Positions 32,211 through 45,296 of a stretch of DNA of 64,000 nt are shown one piece after another (position 1 is the stretch's first letter; every line of letters begins with the position of its first letter). Below the pieces are notes generated by a model that worked only from the letters and a program-made list of their open reading frames with translations, did not search any database and was not told the origin of the DNA. Origin of the DNA: Adiantum capillus-veneris. Lineage: Eukaryota; Streptophyta; Polypodiopsida; Polypodiales; Pteridaceae. The stretch is taken from NCBI GenBank assembly GCA_014529385.2, contig CM043969.1, positions 32,220,446-32,284,445 on the forward strand, written 5' to 3'. The translations under genes were made by a program, and so were the position numbers.

Positions 32211-32587
32211 ATTTAGCAAGTATCCCCAAAGAATCTCTAAACACAGACACTGATATGATGAAGATCTTTTGTATTGCTAGCTCCGCAACTTCAATATTTT
32301 CTTCAAATAATGAAACAACACATGATAAGAAGATTCTTCACACAACTGCCAAGATTCAATTTTTTCAACAAATTCCCAAAGGAAAGAGAGCAATGCTCTA
32401 TTTAGCAAATATCTCCAAAGAATCTCTAAACATAGACACTGATATTATGAAGATCTTGCATTGCTAGTTCCACAAATTTAATCTTTTCTTCAAATAATGC
32501 AACAACACATGATAAGAAGATTCTTCACACAACTGCCAAGATTCAATGTTTTCAACGAGTTCTCAAAGGAAAGAGGACAATGCTCTA
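32211..32587. repeat. Two-copy tandem duplication of about 188 bp
   Basis: The segment from 'tatttagcaagtatc' (32211) to 'gcaatgctc' (32398) repeats from 'tatttagcaaatatc' (32399) to 'acaatgctc'. Units agree closely with a few substitutions and small indels, including 'gataagaagattcttcacac' in both. Confidence 0.85.
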
Positions 32588-33318
32588 AATTTATTACAAC
32601 ACTTCTTTCCATCTCGGTTTCTTGTGGAGTTATTGAGTAATGCACCAAATCTTTTATATGTTTCTGCTTTTCAGTCAAATGATGGAAAGACCCAACCATG
32701 CCCATAATGATGAGGAAAAATGCTAACACACAGGTCACTATTATTGCACTTGTGGCACTTAATTGGCACAAGTGGTTCAAAGGCAAGCTATCTGAGCAAT
32801 CTATGTATGAAGGTAAAGGATGTATTATGGTGCAATTATCTATATAGAAATACATGTGTTTCCATCATTAGAAGTTTTTGGATTTTTGCTTAGCCTTAAG
32901 GAGGAAAATCCTTTCACCGTAAGCAGTGAACCCAATCCATACTATATGACAAGTTTTTCATGCAAATGCTTGAAAACTATAGGACTACCTCCTTTCCTTT
33001 GAGCACATTTTTAATGAGGTCAAGGATCTTCAATCTACTAGAGCTAGGAAGAGAGGCAAGAAATGTCCCTTTGAAGTTGGTGATCCTCAATATGAGCTTA
33101 CTGAGAGCTGGCATTTGGTTTATTATAGCTTCAATAAAATCTCCTATAATTCCATGTTTACGTAAAATTGTAAGTATCATAAGCAGGTAAATCTTGGAAC
33201 TGATGTGGGGGACTATTTCCATGAGATCATTCAACTCCTTAATCTTGTGTAGAGAATCCTCAAAATCAGATGGTAATGTGCTTGTGATTTTTTTTTTTGA
33301 GATAAAAGGCAATTCCAA
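32490..33318 (-). pseudogene. Unrecognised minus-strand coding-like pair
   Basis: Two minus-strand frames lie in tandem. The first (33318-32977, 113 residues, starting MELPFISKKK) is Lys- and Leu-rich with no known motif. The second (32855-32490, 121 residues) has a strongly hydrophobic stretch 'AIIVTCVLAFFLIIMGMVGSF' in its first half, which could be a membrane span. The repeat at 32211-32587 overlaps the end of the second frame. About 120 bases separate them, with stops. They might be parts of one decayed gene; I do not recognise a family and assign no function. Confidence 0.25.
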
Positions 33319-34599
33319 GGCTTGTTAGCTAGGTGAAGGTGGCATAAATAGAGTTGAAGGTGACTTGAGATGGCGCAAGCTACTACATGAGTAGGGGATG
33401 TACAACAAGTCATGTGAGAAGGTTTCTAGAAATATCCAACATGGTTAGGGTTGTATAGAGAATGTAAGGTTTGAGGTAGGATATAATGCAAATACTTCAA
33501 GAGAGATTGTAGAAGAGAGCAAATCAAAGGATACATTAAGATGTTGAGCATGTGGCATTGGACAATACTAGGTGGGAGGCTTCCAAAAGGTTGTTAATAA
33601 AAACTTAAAGCCACAAAAGCATTCCATAGAGTACAAAGATTTCAAAAGAGTTCTTAGCCTAGGTTTCATGAGCGGCAAAGGGGTTGTCTTGGGTGTGCAT
33701 GGCAAAAAAGTAGTGGTAAACAAAAAGAGGATGAAAAGGTTCCATAAGCTAGTGAAAAGGAGCCACTAACCAAATCCTATTAGTGTTGTGTGTAAGGCAA
33801 GGATGATTGAAAAGTCATTATAGGAATGCAAAGGAAAGCAAGAGGACTACAAGATAACCAAAGAAGAAAATAGAGGAATCCAAAAAATAGAGAGAGAGGT
33901 TATTATTAGTGGACTAGGATCTGGCCCTATGATATTATAAAAGAATACACACACAAGGCTTAGTTAACGACTGATAAAATAAGGAAAAATGTGTATGATC
34001 ATATAGATCACTAGAATGTGGCTAGTTTTAAGTTTGCCACAAATTTTCTAACTATGATAAAACGGGCATATACAATTATGGCATAGACTTGCTAGTTAGG
34101 CTCATCCGTTCGAGTTGTGAGGTGGGTAAAGCTTGATCCCTACCTTAATCCTTGATATACAACATAATACGTAGCGTAGTTTAATTGGATAACCATGCAA
34201 GTAAGCTCTATGTAAAGGGTTTCCTGAATTCAACTTTCTTAGTAAATAACACTACAAAACAATGCCACCTAGTTTTTGGGATAGCTTGACAAAAGACGAA
34301 AAAACCCAGAAGTTTGCAAGGGGGTTCTATTTTCTAGCTCTATAAGGGAGCATCTTTTGAATGAAAGGGCACAGGTCGGTGTCAAATGCTAGGGTAAAGG
34401 GGAAGAAAGGTGGGTAGACCATTGATCACAAGGATATCAAACCAAGGCTAGTAAAGGTCTTTTGAATTTGATGCCATGTTGGTTTAATGTGGGTTCTTCT
34501 GGACCAAACTTAAGCTCTTGTAAGATATTCATCATCAGCATAGGAAATAAATGTCTACTTACATTATCATATAGAGTGCCATCATGAGGATTGTATCCT

Positions 34600-35420
34600 A
34601 TAGTCTCCTCATTTCTTCCACCACCCCTGCTTCTTACACCATGGCCATAAGTTTGCTTTAGAAGTGTGTAGCATTATCTCTCAAAAGGGCCATGGATGCT
34701 ACATCTATTGTACGAGCCATTTCTTTTCAGGTGTATGAATCTTCCAACACCATGTCCACAAAGTTGGGATTTCCCCTTTCCTCTATGGTTGTAATCACTA
34801 TGAATTTGATTGTGTGATGTCCTACCACCACTTCCATCGTTATTAAAACCATAATTTTCTCTCCACCTTTGTTGTTTCCACAACATTTGGAGTAAAACAT
34901 TTGATCTTTTGAACGGATACGTGATGTACATATGTACTAATTGCTTAGATTAACCTCTTATTGCAAACATAAGCTAATTGCCTCCACAAAATTGCATGAT
35001 TCCTCTAACTAAAATCAATGTATCCAAAGACTTGTATTCTAGCCACAAACCATTTAATGTTATTGAGACCATCATCATTTGACACTTCTACATTAATCCT
35101 TACAAAATCCTTATTTATTTGTTTTATCTATATAGCCATTTAATGCTACTGACACTTCTACACGAGTCCTTACAAGATCCTTATTTATTTGTTTTGTCTA
35201 TATAAGATAATTTGTTGAAGTCCTATTTCCTTTCCAAACACAATGTAACCTCTCCTTCAAATGAACTATTTTTGGCTCTATATTTGAAGTGCTCCTTCTC
35301 TCAAAATGTTCCATGCATTCTTAAGTTATTTAGCCTTCTTCGAACATGGTAGAAAGAAATCCTCTTTCTATAGCATATGTGTTTTAACAAAATGACAAAG
35401 TTCTGGATGTATTTATGAAA
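34600..35420 (-). pseudogene. Possible decayed copia gag fragment
   Basis: Minus-strand frame 34931-34674 (85 residues) is rich in N, G, R, H and Q ('NNDGSGGRTSHNQ', 'DYNHRGKGKSQLCGHGVGRF'), like the linker before the zinc knuckle in copia gag. Further along the minus strand, broken frames to 35420 contain 'NAWNILRE', reminiscent of the capsid part. The evidence is thin. Confidence 0.35.
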
Positions 35421-37091
35421 AAGTCTCAATAAAAAAATGATAGAAGTTTTGGTTGTATTATCAAAAAAATCTCAATAAAACAATTGACAAAATCGCCTTA
35501 AACATATCCAAGAAAATCTTACCAGTCTTTGGGGAGGCTAGTCAAGATCACACTCAAATGCCTAGTATACCTTGTTAAGGACCGGAAAGGTTTCCAAAAA
35601 CCTCATTCGACCCTCACAAAGGTTGTAGTTTTCTCAAATACATACTTTTCATAACCGTATATAAACCCCAAAAGACTAAACGTGATAAAATAATGACCTC
35701 ATTCACTATCCATGAGAAAAATATAATTCATGGCTAGCATAATTCTAAACACATACACAAAAGAATGAAAATGAAAGCAGAACTTGATTATTAAAATAGT
35801 TGAGAAAAGGTACAAAGAAGCTATCTTTATAGCCAAGGTCTAGGCTTGAGTGTAGGTTCCATGTGGTGGAGGTGCACTTTCACTAAGTGCCAAATACATG
35901 TACCAAGAATCCCTTAGAAGAGGGGTCGACCCTAGAAAGGTGGGGTTTATCTGGGAGTCAACAAGTGAACCTAATCTTAGATTAAATTTCATCTCATGTG
36001 CATTCCCTAAGAATTAATTCATAGGAGGCTAAAGCCCATCTTCATCAAACCTCCCCTTGGGATTTAAGCTATGTCAAATCTAGAAACACTCACTTGTCAA
36101 AAAATTTTTCTCATATCACACTCATACCTATCATGGCTATACTCATACTCATACTCATAAAAGCCTAAATGTGGGTCATAAATCATAAGGGACAATATGA
36201 CCCATCTCATGGTATCCTTTCCTTAAACTAGTGCTCATAACCAAGACCAAGCACTGCGAGGCTATCTCTAAATTGATAAAATAGAAAGAGGATGGTAATC
36301 ATATGTTCTCTACATCATCTCTAAATCAGGATCGTAAACAAAGTGATTGAATCCATAATCCACAACATCCTTTTCTTCTACAATATTTTCTTTATCTTTG
36401 GTTTTCTTTTTGTTGATGGTGTTGTTGATAATCTTCTTCTATGGTTGATCCTTGAAACAAGGATTTTAGGGGCTCATGGGACTTAATACCCAAGAAAATA
36501 ATTTCACTTGGGTAATTCCACAATTGATTAGAGAGGTGCACTAACACAAATGGTACTTAGACCTGATTATTATACGCTTATTATTAGAGCAATAAGAATC
36601 TTGTTACATATGGAGTCTATGGATGTTTTTTATATTTACACAATGCGGAGTGTCTCTATTTTGAGTTTGCTTTTCATCTATATATAAATACAAGGAGCGG
36701 ATGGTTTCACACCTTGGCTCAAATAATCCTGCCATTACATCATTCATTAGTAGCATACTTGATTGCATTACTAATAAATCGACTCTCTAATAATCATTTG
36801 GGCAAGAGCATGCTCCACTACCCTTTCGTGACTAGGAGAAGCACCAGTAGCATCGTACATTGAATCCTTGCATAATAATCCCTTTCATTTAGTGTAATAT
36901 TAGCATAATTTTGTCTTCAATTAATCTCTCCATCAATGTGTTTTTTGTAGCACTACTTGTGTGTGGGAGAAGGTCTCGCCAAGAGATTTCCAACAACTAT
37001 CTGGTTGCTCCAATCCAATCTTGCACGGGTAACTAATTCGCAAATTAAATTGCAAGGTTGGTGCATTTTTCTCTATTTGATTTCTATTCAA

Positions 37092-37122
<31 letters not shown>

Positions 37123-38810
37123 CTTTTATGCACACTATATGCACACTATCCTTTATCACAACATCACTATTTGTTTTTATCCCTTCAAAATAAGAACCCC
37201 CCAAAATAGGGGCGAGGAAGTCAAAGTTTTTTAAAGAGAGGCGTCCACACAATAAAAGACCGCCCATTGGCGGATTTGGAAAAAACGGTCAATCTGTCTT
37301 CATAAACCAATTTTGAGAAGCATTTTGGGTTCGATTCCATCAACATTTTGGTCACCATCAGCTCTGTGAGAGCCTTAATTTCATCCTTCGTTCCCGAGTG
37401 CATCCAACGAGCCTTGCATCCTTTGCATAGTGCCTCACCTCACCATCATCATCATCATTGTCATCAACCTACCAGCACAATTTCCCAGTGTGTTTTTTAA
37501 TACCCACCTGCGCCAAGCCCCACTATCGTCTTCACTCGTTGGAGACCACCATCGATTGCTTTCATCATCTTAGTGTCATTGCAACAAGTTTTGTGATTCT
37601 GGTCTTCTCACGTGAGTGGAGTTTGTGCATAGCCACCCCTCCTCACCGGCTCATTGCACGCTCATCTAGTTACTTGTAGCAGCCACTACTTGCTACTCTC
37701 CAGATGCTCCAACACCTATCGACACCATGGCCTACACACAACTGCTGTTCATCAAGCTCCTTGCACTGACTCACTAGTCGCCAGAGTCGTGATCATGCCC
37801 TCAACAAAAGGGAAAACTCCTTTTGATTTTCTGGTTGGCTCTGCTAGAGATGCCTCCCATGGCCCAACTTGACTCAAGTCCTTAAGTCACAAGCCCTAGA
37901 GATTGTTCATGCACTACCTATATTGTCAAAAGGGTCTTTTAAGCCCTCAAGTCGGCTCCAAGTCCTTAATGCCTAGAGAGCACCAAAGCTATCCTTTACC
38001 TAGAGCAAGCCCTTACACAACATAGAATTCTTTTGTAGAAGATTCTCAAGGCAAGCAACTATCAAGCAATTTGTAATAAAGAGAATCTCTCTTTGAGCTT
38101 CAAGATCTTCAACCAGTGTGAAGAGGTGCTTCTCGCAAGAGAGGAGTGACTTCACATTCGGTCAATAATTTTCAGTTTTGTATAATTCCTTGAGGATTAA
38201 TTTGCAAAAGCCCACCTTGGAATGTATGTAGGTATCTATGCTTTGGCATCTTTGCACACCTTTGTAAATGGGTTCAGACACTGCCTACACACTCAGTGTA
38301 TAATAAGACCGCTCATTATCAACATGAACACACACATGATGAGCACACACACAAGCAACATAAAACATTGAAATGTATGTGTAATTTGAACCATTAGCCA
38401 AGAAGGTCGCATCCTCTACAAAAAGGATGAACAACACCAATGAAAATCAAGAAAATGAAGATGAAGAACAACATGAATACATGAAGAAGATGACACCAAC
38501 ATCATGACATGAAGATCAAGACAAAGATAGTGGAGGGGGCAACAATGAAAACCCTTATCCAATGAATCAAAAATACCTATGAAAGATATATTACCCTAGG
38601 TCATTAGAGAACCTATTTTAAGTCTCACTTGTAAACCATAGTGATGTATTTGGTAGAGAGTTTCTATGATGGATCATGAGGCATTGAACCATGACAATGA
38701 ATTATGTTGAACCATCATGTTGAATCAGGGTAATTGTATCCTATAAACCTAGCAATATCTTATGAAAGAATCAACACATTTGTATTTGCCCCAAGCTTGG
38801 CTTAAGAGGC
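35421..38810. other. No recognisable gene
   Basis: AT-rich DNA with only short open frames. It includes a GT microsatellite (37095-37122). Nothing else could be supported. Confidence 0.45.
37095..37122. repeat. (GT)n microsatellite
   Basis: Fourteen GT units. Confidence 0.95.
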
Positions 38811-38814
38811 CGAT

Positions 38815-39082
38815 TGTTAGGGTAAACCCCTGCTAGTGGCACCACATGGGAAAGATCCCTAGTCTACTAGGATGAATGAGAAGAAGACACGGTCCAATAG
38901 GGAAAGGATGCAACCTCTCTAACCAATGGATGTAAAGCACCAAACCTATTGGAGAGGCTATTTTCCAATCAATCTTTGCACTTTCAGTTATCATCATTGT
39001 GTCTATACTCTCTCTCTCTCTATGTGCTTGCAATTGGCATAACCTAATCCTAATCTCCATCTCTCTAATCCTAACCCCAACA
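38815..39082 (+). mobile_element. Possible solo LTR (268 bp)
   Basis: The segment starts TGTTAGGGT and ends AACCCCAACA, an imperfect inverted pair of the type that ends copia LTRs. No 5-bp flanking duplication and no primer site are seen, so the call is weak. Confidence 0.3.
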
Positions 39083-39224
39083 CCATGGCTAAGCTAAGGC
39101 TTCACCCTCCATAGTCTAACACTAAACCATTGGTGATTAGGGAACACACTTCCGAACATCAAGAAAATTCTATAATGAGTATACATCATATAGAATTGTA
39201 ATCTCTATTCGAGATGTACCCTAA

Positions 39225-40870
39225 CGACCCTGATTTTTGTGAAATTTGGCAACAGCTACAAACAAGTATTGAAATTTGTCCCTATTCTAATAAAGATGGT
39301 TACCTTTATTTCCATCAAGCTCTTTGTGTGTGCATCCACTTAGAACAAAGGTAATGGATGAAGCACATGATTCTCCTTGCGCAAACACAGAGGCACAATG
39401 TCCAAAACATAGGCCTTAGAAAGATATTTTTATTAGCCAACATTACGAGCTTAAATAGATAAATATGTAAGAGAATGTGTATCATGCCAAAAAGCTAAGT
39501 TTAACCAAAGTGGACAACCCGAGGAAGTATGTAAATGCTTTGTCAAAAACCAATCAATCAAGATATCATTGGAAAGATTTTTTAAGTAGGTTCTAAATCC
39601 CCAAACTCCAAAAAAATTGGAGTTAATTTGTAGAAGTTATGTCCTCTCCACTGAAGCTGAAATGGGGAGAGATTCCATTTATACAACGGAGTTGTCCCAT
39701 CAAAAAATGGAATCTTCTAGAATATATAGAATCTGATGGCATGGTATATATCATTGGATAGATCTTGATGAGTACATTCTAGATCCAAAATGTCCGCGAC
39801 AAGTTTTGATTTCATTTGTAAAATTTTTACGGTGCGCCCGTTTTGGACAAGAGTTAGAAAGTCAAAGTCCTTATAGGGTCCATTTGAGAGTCCAAAATCT
39901 CCCTAATGAGACTCCTGACTTTCTTCAGCCGCTATTGGTACCTCACGCACCCTAGGAAAGCATTGCCATGGACTTTACAATGGATTTTCCATGAACTACA
40001 AAAGAAAATGATACAATCTAGACTATCATAGTTAGATTTAGTAAGCAAGCTCATTTCATTCAAGTAAGAAAGACCAGTAAAGCTAATCACATGGCTAAAA
40101 TCTTTATGGCCCAGACTTTTAAACATCATGGAATGCCCAAAACAATTAAAAGTGATTGCAAATGGCTGTACATTTTTGGCGAGTACTTTTTACGAACTTA
40201 GGAATTAAGCTGAAGTTCTCTTCGGCTTGTCATCCTCAGATAGATAGAAAAAGTGAAATCGCTACCTCTACAGTATTAGACCTTTTGAAGTGTTATCTCT
40301 CAAATAACCAAGGAGAATGAGAGAAATATCTACCTCTCAATTTTTTTTCCTGTAATAACAATGTACATATCTCTATAGGAAAAGATCCTTTTGAGATTAT
40401 TTATGGCAAACCACATCTTCCCCCAATACTTCTCACCAAAGATAATATATTGGCAAACTGATGAATTTGTTCAAGATCTAGATACCTCTTACACTCAAGT
40501 GAAGCATACTATCCTTAGGCCCATTTAAGATTAAAAAAATAGATAAATGATGTAGCATTTAGATTGGATCTTCTAAAGAACTTAAAAATCCATAATGCTT
40601 TTCACATGAGCCTTCTACAACCCTTCGTTGGCAAACCTCCTTCAGAACCAGTTACCGCAGAGGTAGATTATACTGAAAAAATACTTCTTCTAGAATAGAT
40701 TATTCACCATCAAGAGCGCCAACTAAACTCTGGAAAAACTCATCATAGGTACTTAGTAAGAATTACTCCCCTCTAGATGCGCAGTGGATGGAAACATTAC
40801 AATTGCAAGATCTTGCAGACATCCTGCAAGAGTTTCATGAAGCCTTACAATTGAGGACAACTGTTTAGAG
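39225..40870 (+). pseudogene. Decayed gypsy integrase to C-terminus
   Basis: Broken plus-strand frames in order: an integrase N-terminal lead ('DPDFCEIWQQL', 'DGYLYFHQALCV') at 39229-39330, the core ('MDFTMDFP' near 39970, 'SKQAHFI' near 40040, 'HHGMPKTIKSD' near 40130, 'SACHPQIDRKSEIA' near 40225), 'EKYLPL', then a C-terminal region ('HNAFHMSLLQPFVGKPPSEP' near 40590-40650) and a chromodomain-like end ('RYLVR'). The pattern is Ty3/gypsy, probably chromoviral. No LTRs could be matched to it. Confidence 0.75.
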
Positions 40871-42289
40871 CCAGAGGGATGTAATGGTTTTTAGCTACAA
40901 CTACAGATAAATGAAAGTTATTTTTTTACATTGAATGAATTTATTGGTATCAATTATGAGCGTGTAAATTTTCCAGTGTAATGTGTATATCCCTATCCGA
41001 ATAGTATGATAAGTAGAACAATAGCTGGATGCAGTGCAAGATAGTTTAGAATAAGTACATGAATACGAGGATGTCCCTAGTTTGCTTAGAAAAGGTATAG
41101 TTTAATAGTTTTTGTGGTGGCCGTCCACTTCTGATATAGTGGAAATACGACTCGAGGAGAGCCGACACACTGAGTTGGGAGAGATATGATATTGTTTGAA
41201 TTAATAATGCCCTAGATTGGCTAGATTACCAGGTTAAAAACCTTATAAACATAATTCCCAATCAATATGAATGCGATCAAAATTTTTAAACATTAAAATA
41301 AGACTTAAAACTCAACAACTAGTGTAAGATTTAGTGTTGGCAGTTTTGTGAGACATTTCTCTCTCTTTCTCTGGCACCATCTAGTCATAAAATTACCAAC
41401 GCTAGGATAAACGGAGGGTAGCGCTACCATATGTGGAGACTTTGAAATAGTTTCCCTTTATGCAAGGACTCTCCTCTCTCTCAACTCTTAGTTTAGCCAA
41501 TTATCTCTCTCTACAATTTTCTAGCTCTTGTGCCCATGAAGAGACTATAAGCCTATGGGGCGGCAGAAGTAGAGTGCACTTATAGGAGCTTGTGTGTGTC
41601 CTTGAGGAAATAGTCGCACTCAACAAGCACAATACTGGCTGCCCACAAAAATTTTAGCACTTTGAGGCATTCCAAAAGTAGAATTCAGCCAAGGAGAAAT
41701 CCTGTGGGCATCATCTACTCAAGAAATTATCAGTAGAAGCCTCTCCCGCATTGAAAATCCCTGTACCAAGTAGAAATAGCTGTTCTCGACTACAGAGTAT
41801 GGTGGATTTCAGCCAATAGGCTTATAAAACCATGTGTCTTTATGTATCAAAAAAATATTAGAGACATGAATAAGAAATTCTATTTCGGGTTTACGTGCTT
41901 GCAACAATTTAAAAATTAATGAAAATATCCTTTGGGGGGGGGGGAACCAACCCATCTTTTGGTCCCTAGTGCTGTGTGAATTTTTTACTTTGTTTTTCCC
42001 AATGTATATATCATGCAAAATTCCACGTGAAAAAGTAAATAAGTTTTAAAGTTTTAAGTTCACGCTTCCATTTGTGACAAGTACTAACTCTAATAAGTAC
42101 TGCAAACTGCACACATCACCATTTTTCAAAAAACATCCGTAGTGATCCATACTATATGACTGTACTAAACGGATAGAATCCATCATTTCCAAGTCTACAA
42201 CATGGCTTTGTATGAACATGTAATTTGTAAATTCAACTGCCCGATCGAGATTGTGTTCGATCATGGAATCCATTAGATCAATGAGACAA

Positions 42290-42970
42290 TTTAGATACTC
42301 GCCGATATTTTCTTAATCAAGCATAAAAAATGAACACCATATTATCCTAGGTGCAATGGGCAAGCTGAAATTAGCAACAAGACTATCAAAACCCTACTAA
42401 CAAAAAATGTTTAAAAAGAGTCTCACAGTTGGAATAAGAAACTTCAGATTGCGTTATGGGTATATTAGATTTCTCACACTGTTACTACTAGAATGACACC
42501 TTCCAAGATGGTTATGGTGCAAAGACAATGGTACATATGGAATTTACAATTCCCAGTATCAGATTGTCTATTGAACAAGATATGGATTTGAATGAAAACT
42601 TAAAGCAAAGGCTAGATGAATTGTTGAGACTAGATGAAATAAAACAAAGAGCTATGTTAGAACAAGAGGTGGAGGTGGTTGAAATAGAGGAGAAAGTACT
42701 CGCATGATAGTAAAATCAAAGTCAGAGAATTCAAAAAGGGGGATCTAGTGTTGCTCCATCAATCAAAGTTAGGCCCGAAGAAACCTAATCTAAGTATCAT
42801 GGTCAAGACATTCTGAATTCGATTTGGTTTTCTCGAATGGCACAATTTTGTTGCCAAGGATCTACAATGGAGCCAAGATTAAGTTGTACTATGCCAAATC
42901 AGATGGAGTCTCAACAACACCAGATCAGGAGGCTAGTTTAGAGTTAGACAATGAACTCTGAATTTGTTCA
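42290..42970 (+). pseudogene. Second decayed gypsy integrase fragment
   Basis: Pieces include 'YYPRCNGQAEISNKTIKT' near 42335 (the region with the catalytic Glu, N-G-Q-A-E), 'SWNKKLQIALWVY' and 'FKKGDLVLLHQSKLGPKK' near 42740. These are the end of an integrase core and its C-terminal domain. The wording differs from the fragment at 39225-40870, so it is another element. Confidence 0.7.
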
Positions 42971-43044
42971 ATAGTAGACATTTAAGGAAGGATGAGAGGA
43001 TTTCTTGAAACCTATAGATTTGTTGGGTATGATCCCAGTTCAGT

Positions 43045-43505
43045 CATTAGGAAGAGAATGGGGTCTAGGAGGGCCTCTTTATTTGGCAGTTTAAGGAAGT
43101 CAAATCTTTAGTACTAAGAATTTAAGAAATTAATCAAAGACAATTTTTGAATTCAAACAGGCAAATTGGCTAGTTTATTTGAATTCAAATCTCCCTCCAA
43201 AATGGAATTTAACATCTAGCGGGTAAAACCATATCATATAGTATATCTATGGAAAGAGCTCGATGTGTAGATTCTAGATCTATGATCTCTGCCCAAATTG
43301 GAGATTATATGTGGGAGTTATGGAAGGCTAAAAATCATAAAATGCTCCACCTCCTTTTTGGGGGGAAAAGTGCATCCTTTGACCACTCTTACACATCTCT
43401 TACAAACCCACCATTCTTGCACACATGGCATACACCTATTTGTCAAAATGTTATCACCTCCATAAGATCATGGGGGCCCTCCTAGACCCCATCCTCTTCC
43501 TAATG
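43045..43505 (+). mobile_element. MITE-like element, copy 1
   Basis: Starts CATTAGGAAGAGAATGG and ends CATCCTCTTCCTAATG. The termini are inverted repeats for about 30 bp, with mismatches. At 461 bp with no coding capacity of its own, it matches the copy at 43952-44408 in opposite orientation. TA flanks the GGAAGAG core on both sides, but the palindrome extends beyond it, so target duplication and superfamily are unclear. Confidence 0.75.
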
Positions 43506-43951
43506 ATCAGACTACAAAACCAACAAATCAGTCTAAAGTGCATAACAATCACTGGGATAATTTTAATGAAAAACTCATTGGCATAATCTTGCCAGTAATC
43601 ATTAGAAGGACCAACCAATGCATGCATGCCATGCCACAAATGGTGGCTATAAACTCAAGACAACAAGAGCATGGTGCATTCATGGCATGTATTTGTATAA
43701 CTATGCAAAGAGTACGCGATCTAGCAGTTTACCCTCAGAGACTTGTGTGCCTAGCTCCTTGGCCTACAGATATTCCTCCCCCAGTGTCCGTGCTATCACC
43801 ACCTACACAACAAGCCTTGCCATCGCTAATGACATCTCCCTCAACTCTCTCGGCTATTCAACCAGAAACCTCTAAGCGTTTGTGTTTCGACTCGCCATAA
43901 TCATCCAACTAATTTTGTTTCTCTACATAGGATTTTTCATAGGACTCCAAG

Positions 43952-44408
43952 CATTAGGAAGAGGATGGGGTCTAGAAGGGCCTCTTTATTTGCCGTGAGA
44001 TTATGGAGTTGATTAACATTTGGACAAATAGATACATGCCATGTGTGCAAGAATGGCGGGTGTGTAAGAGAAGTGTAAGAGTGGTCAAAGGATGCACTTT
44101 TCACCTCAAAAAGGGGAAGAAAAAATTTATGATTTTCGGCCTTCCATAACTCCTACATATGATCTACGATTTCAGCGGAGATTAGAGATCTAGAATCTAC
44201 ATGCCAAGCTCTTTCCATAGATATGTTACTTGAAACACTTTTGCCTGCTAGGTTTTAAATTTCAATTTGGGGGGAAATTTGAATTCAAATAAACTAGCCA
44301 TTTTACCTATTTGAATTGAAAATTTGTCCTTTGATTGAATACTAAAGGTTTGACTCCCTTAAACTACCAAATAAAGAGGCCCTCTTAGAGTCCATTCTCT
44401 TCCTAATG
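43952..44408 (-). mobile_element. MITE-like element, copy 2 (inverted)
   Basis: Starts CATTAGGAAGAGGATGG and ends CATTCTCTTCCTAATG; 457 bp. Interior landmarks ('gaattcaaataaactagcc', 'gcatcctttgaccactctt') occur in reverse order and complement relative to copy 1. The 446-bp spacer between the copies holds a 120-codon open frame (43538-43900) that I do not recognise. Confidence 0.75.
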
Positions 44409-44579
44409 ATGGGAAAACAAAAACAATCAATGTCGTAGAAGATGCAAGTGGCCATGGATGAAAAGACTGCAAAGATGGAGGCACTGTTTAGTCTAGTGGA
44501 ACCAGAATGTTCAATGCCCCATCACAAGATAGGAAGGAATGTGTTTCACCAGAATGAAAAGGCACTTCTCAAGCTATAG

Positions 44580-45296
44580 AGTATGGAGGTAGTATTGGAA
44601 GATACAAAAATTAGTTTTGGTGTAGAGATCATTGAGCAGGTTATAGATACTTTCAATCTACACACAAGAATTATTGAAATTAATGGCAGACTAGTAAAAG
44701 TCATAGCAGCAACATTATCTTATGTTTTGCATCTTTCTTTTTCAATTAAGGCTAAACCATGCTCAACTGATGTAAACAATGGGAATGACTTCCACAAGGG
44801 TGCTATGCTGGTAATTACCAAAACCAATTATTTAGGATAACTGGCACAAGGGCGCCTATGCTGGTAATTACCAGAATGAGTTATTGGGGTAATTGGCACA
44901 AGGAACAGTCAATCAAAGAGCCAATGGAAAGCTATAAATAGGGCTCACTACTGCAAATTTGGGTATGGGATCCCTGACTCCCTTAGCCTAATCCTGGTGC
45001 TACTACGCATCCTTAGCTTAGAGCTCTTCATACCTTTGTAATTCTTGTTAAGTCGAGAGTATACTTGCTCCAATGTGTGTACTTGTATACTTTGATTTGA
45101 TCTGAAAATACATTCCCAATTTCAGTTCTAGTTCCAATGTCTATTCTCATTTTGACTTCCAATGTTCACTATTATTTTCAGGTTTAGTTTTATATCTCAT
45201 TTCCAGTATTGTTTGCTATGAAACCTCATACTGATCTGAACTAACTCTAACAACCAACTTGGAATAACTGTTTGAGAGCGTGCATCTCAATCCATT
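44580..45296 (+). mobile_element. Possible 5' LTR of decayed gypsy element
   Basis: There is a TATA box 'gctataaatagggct' near 44931, and short direct repeats ('tgctatgctggtaattacca', 'gcctatgctggtaattacc') lie near 44800-44870. The segment stops at 'aatcca' just before 'ttttggcgattacggtggcc' (from 45297), which resembles the TTGGCGCCGTTGCC-type primer site of Tat/Athila-like gypsy elements. The left boundary is uncertain. Confidence 0.4.

Noticed and set aside
37221-37403. Minus-strand 60-codon frame beginning MHSGTKDEIK
   Set aside because: Short, isolated and without similarity to a family; insufficient support for a gene.
43538-43900. 120-codon frame between the two MITE copies
   Set aside because: There is no recognised motif, a second overlapping frame is also open, and there is no sign of splicing or a transposase signature; it is mentioned only as spacer content.
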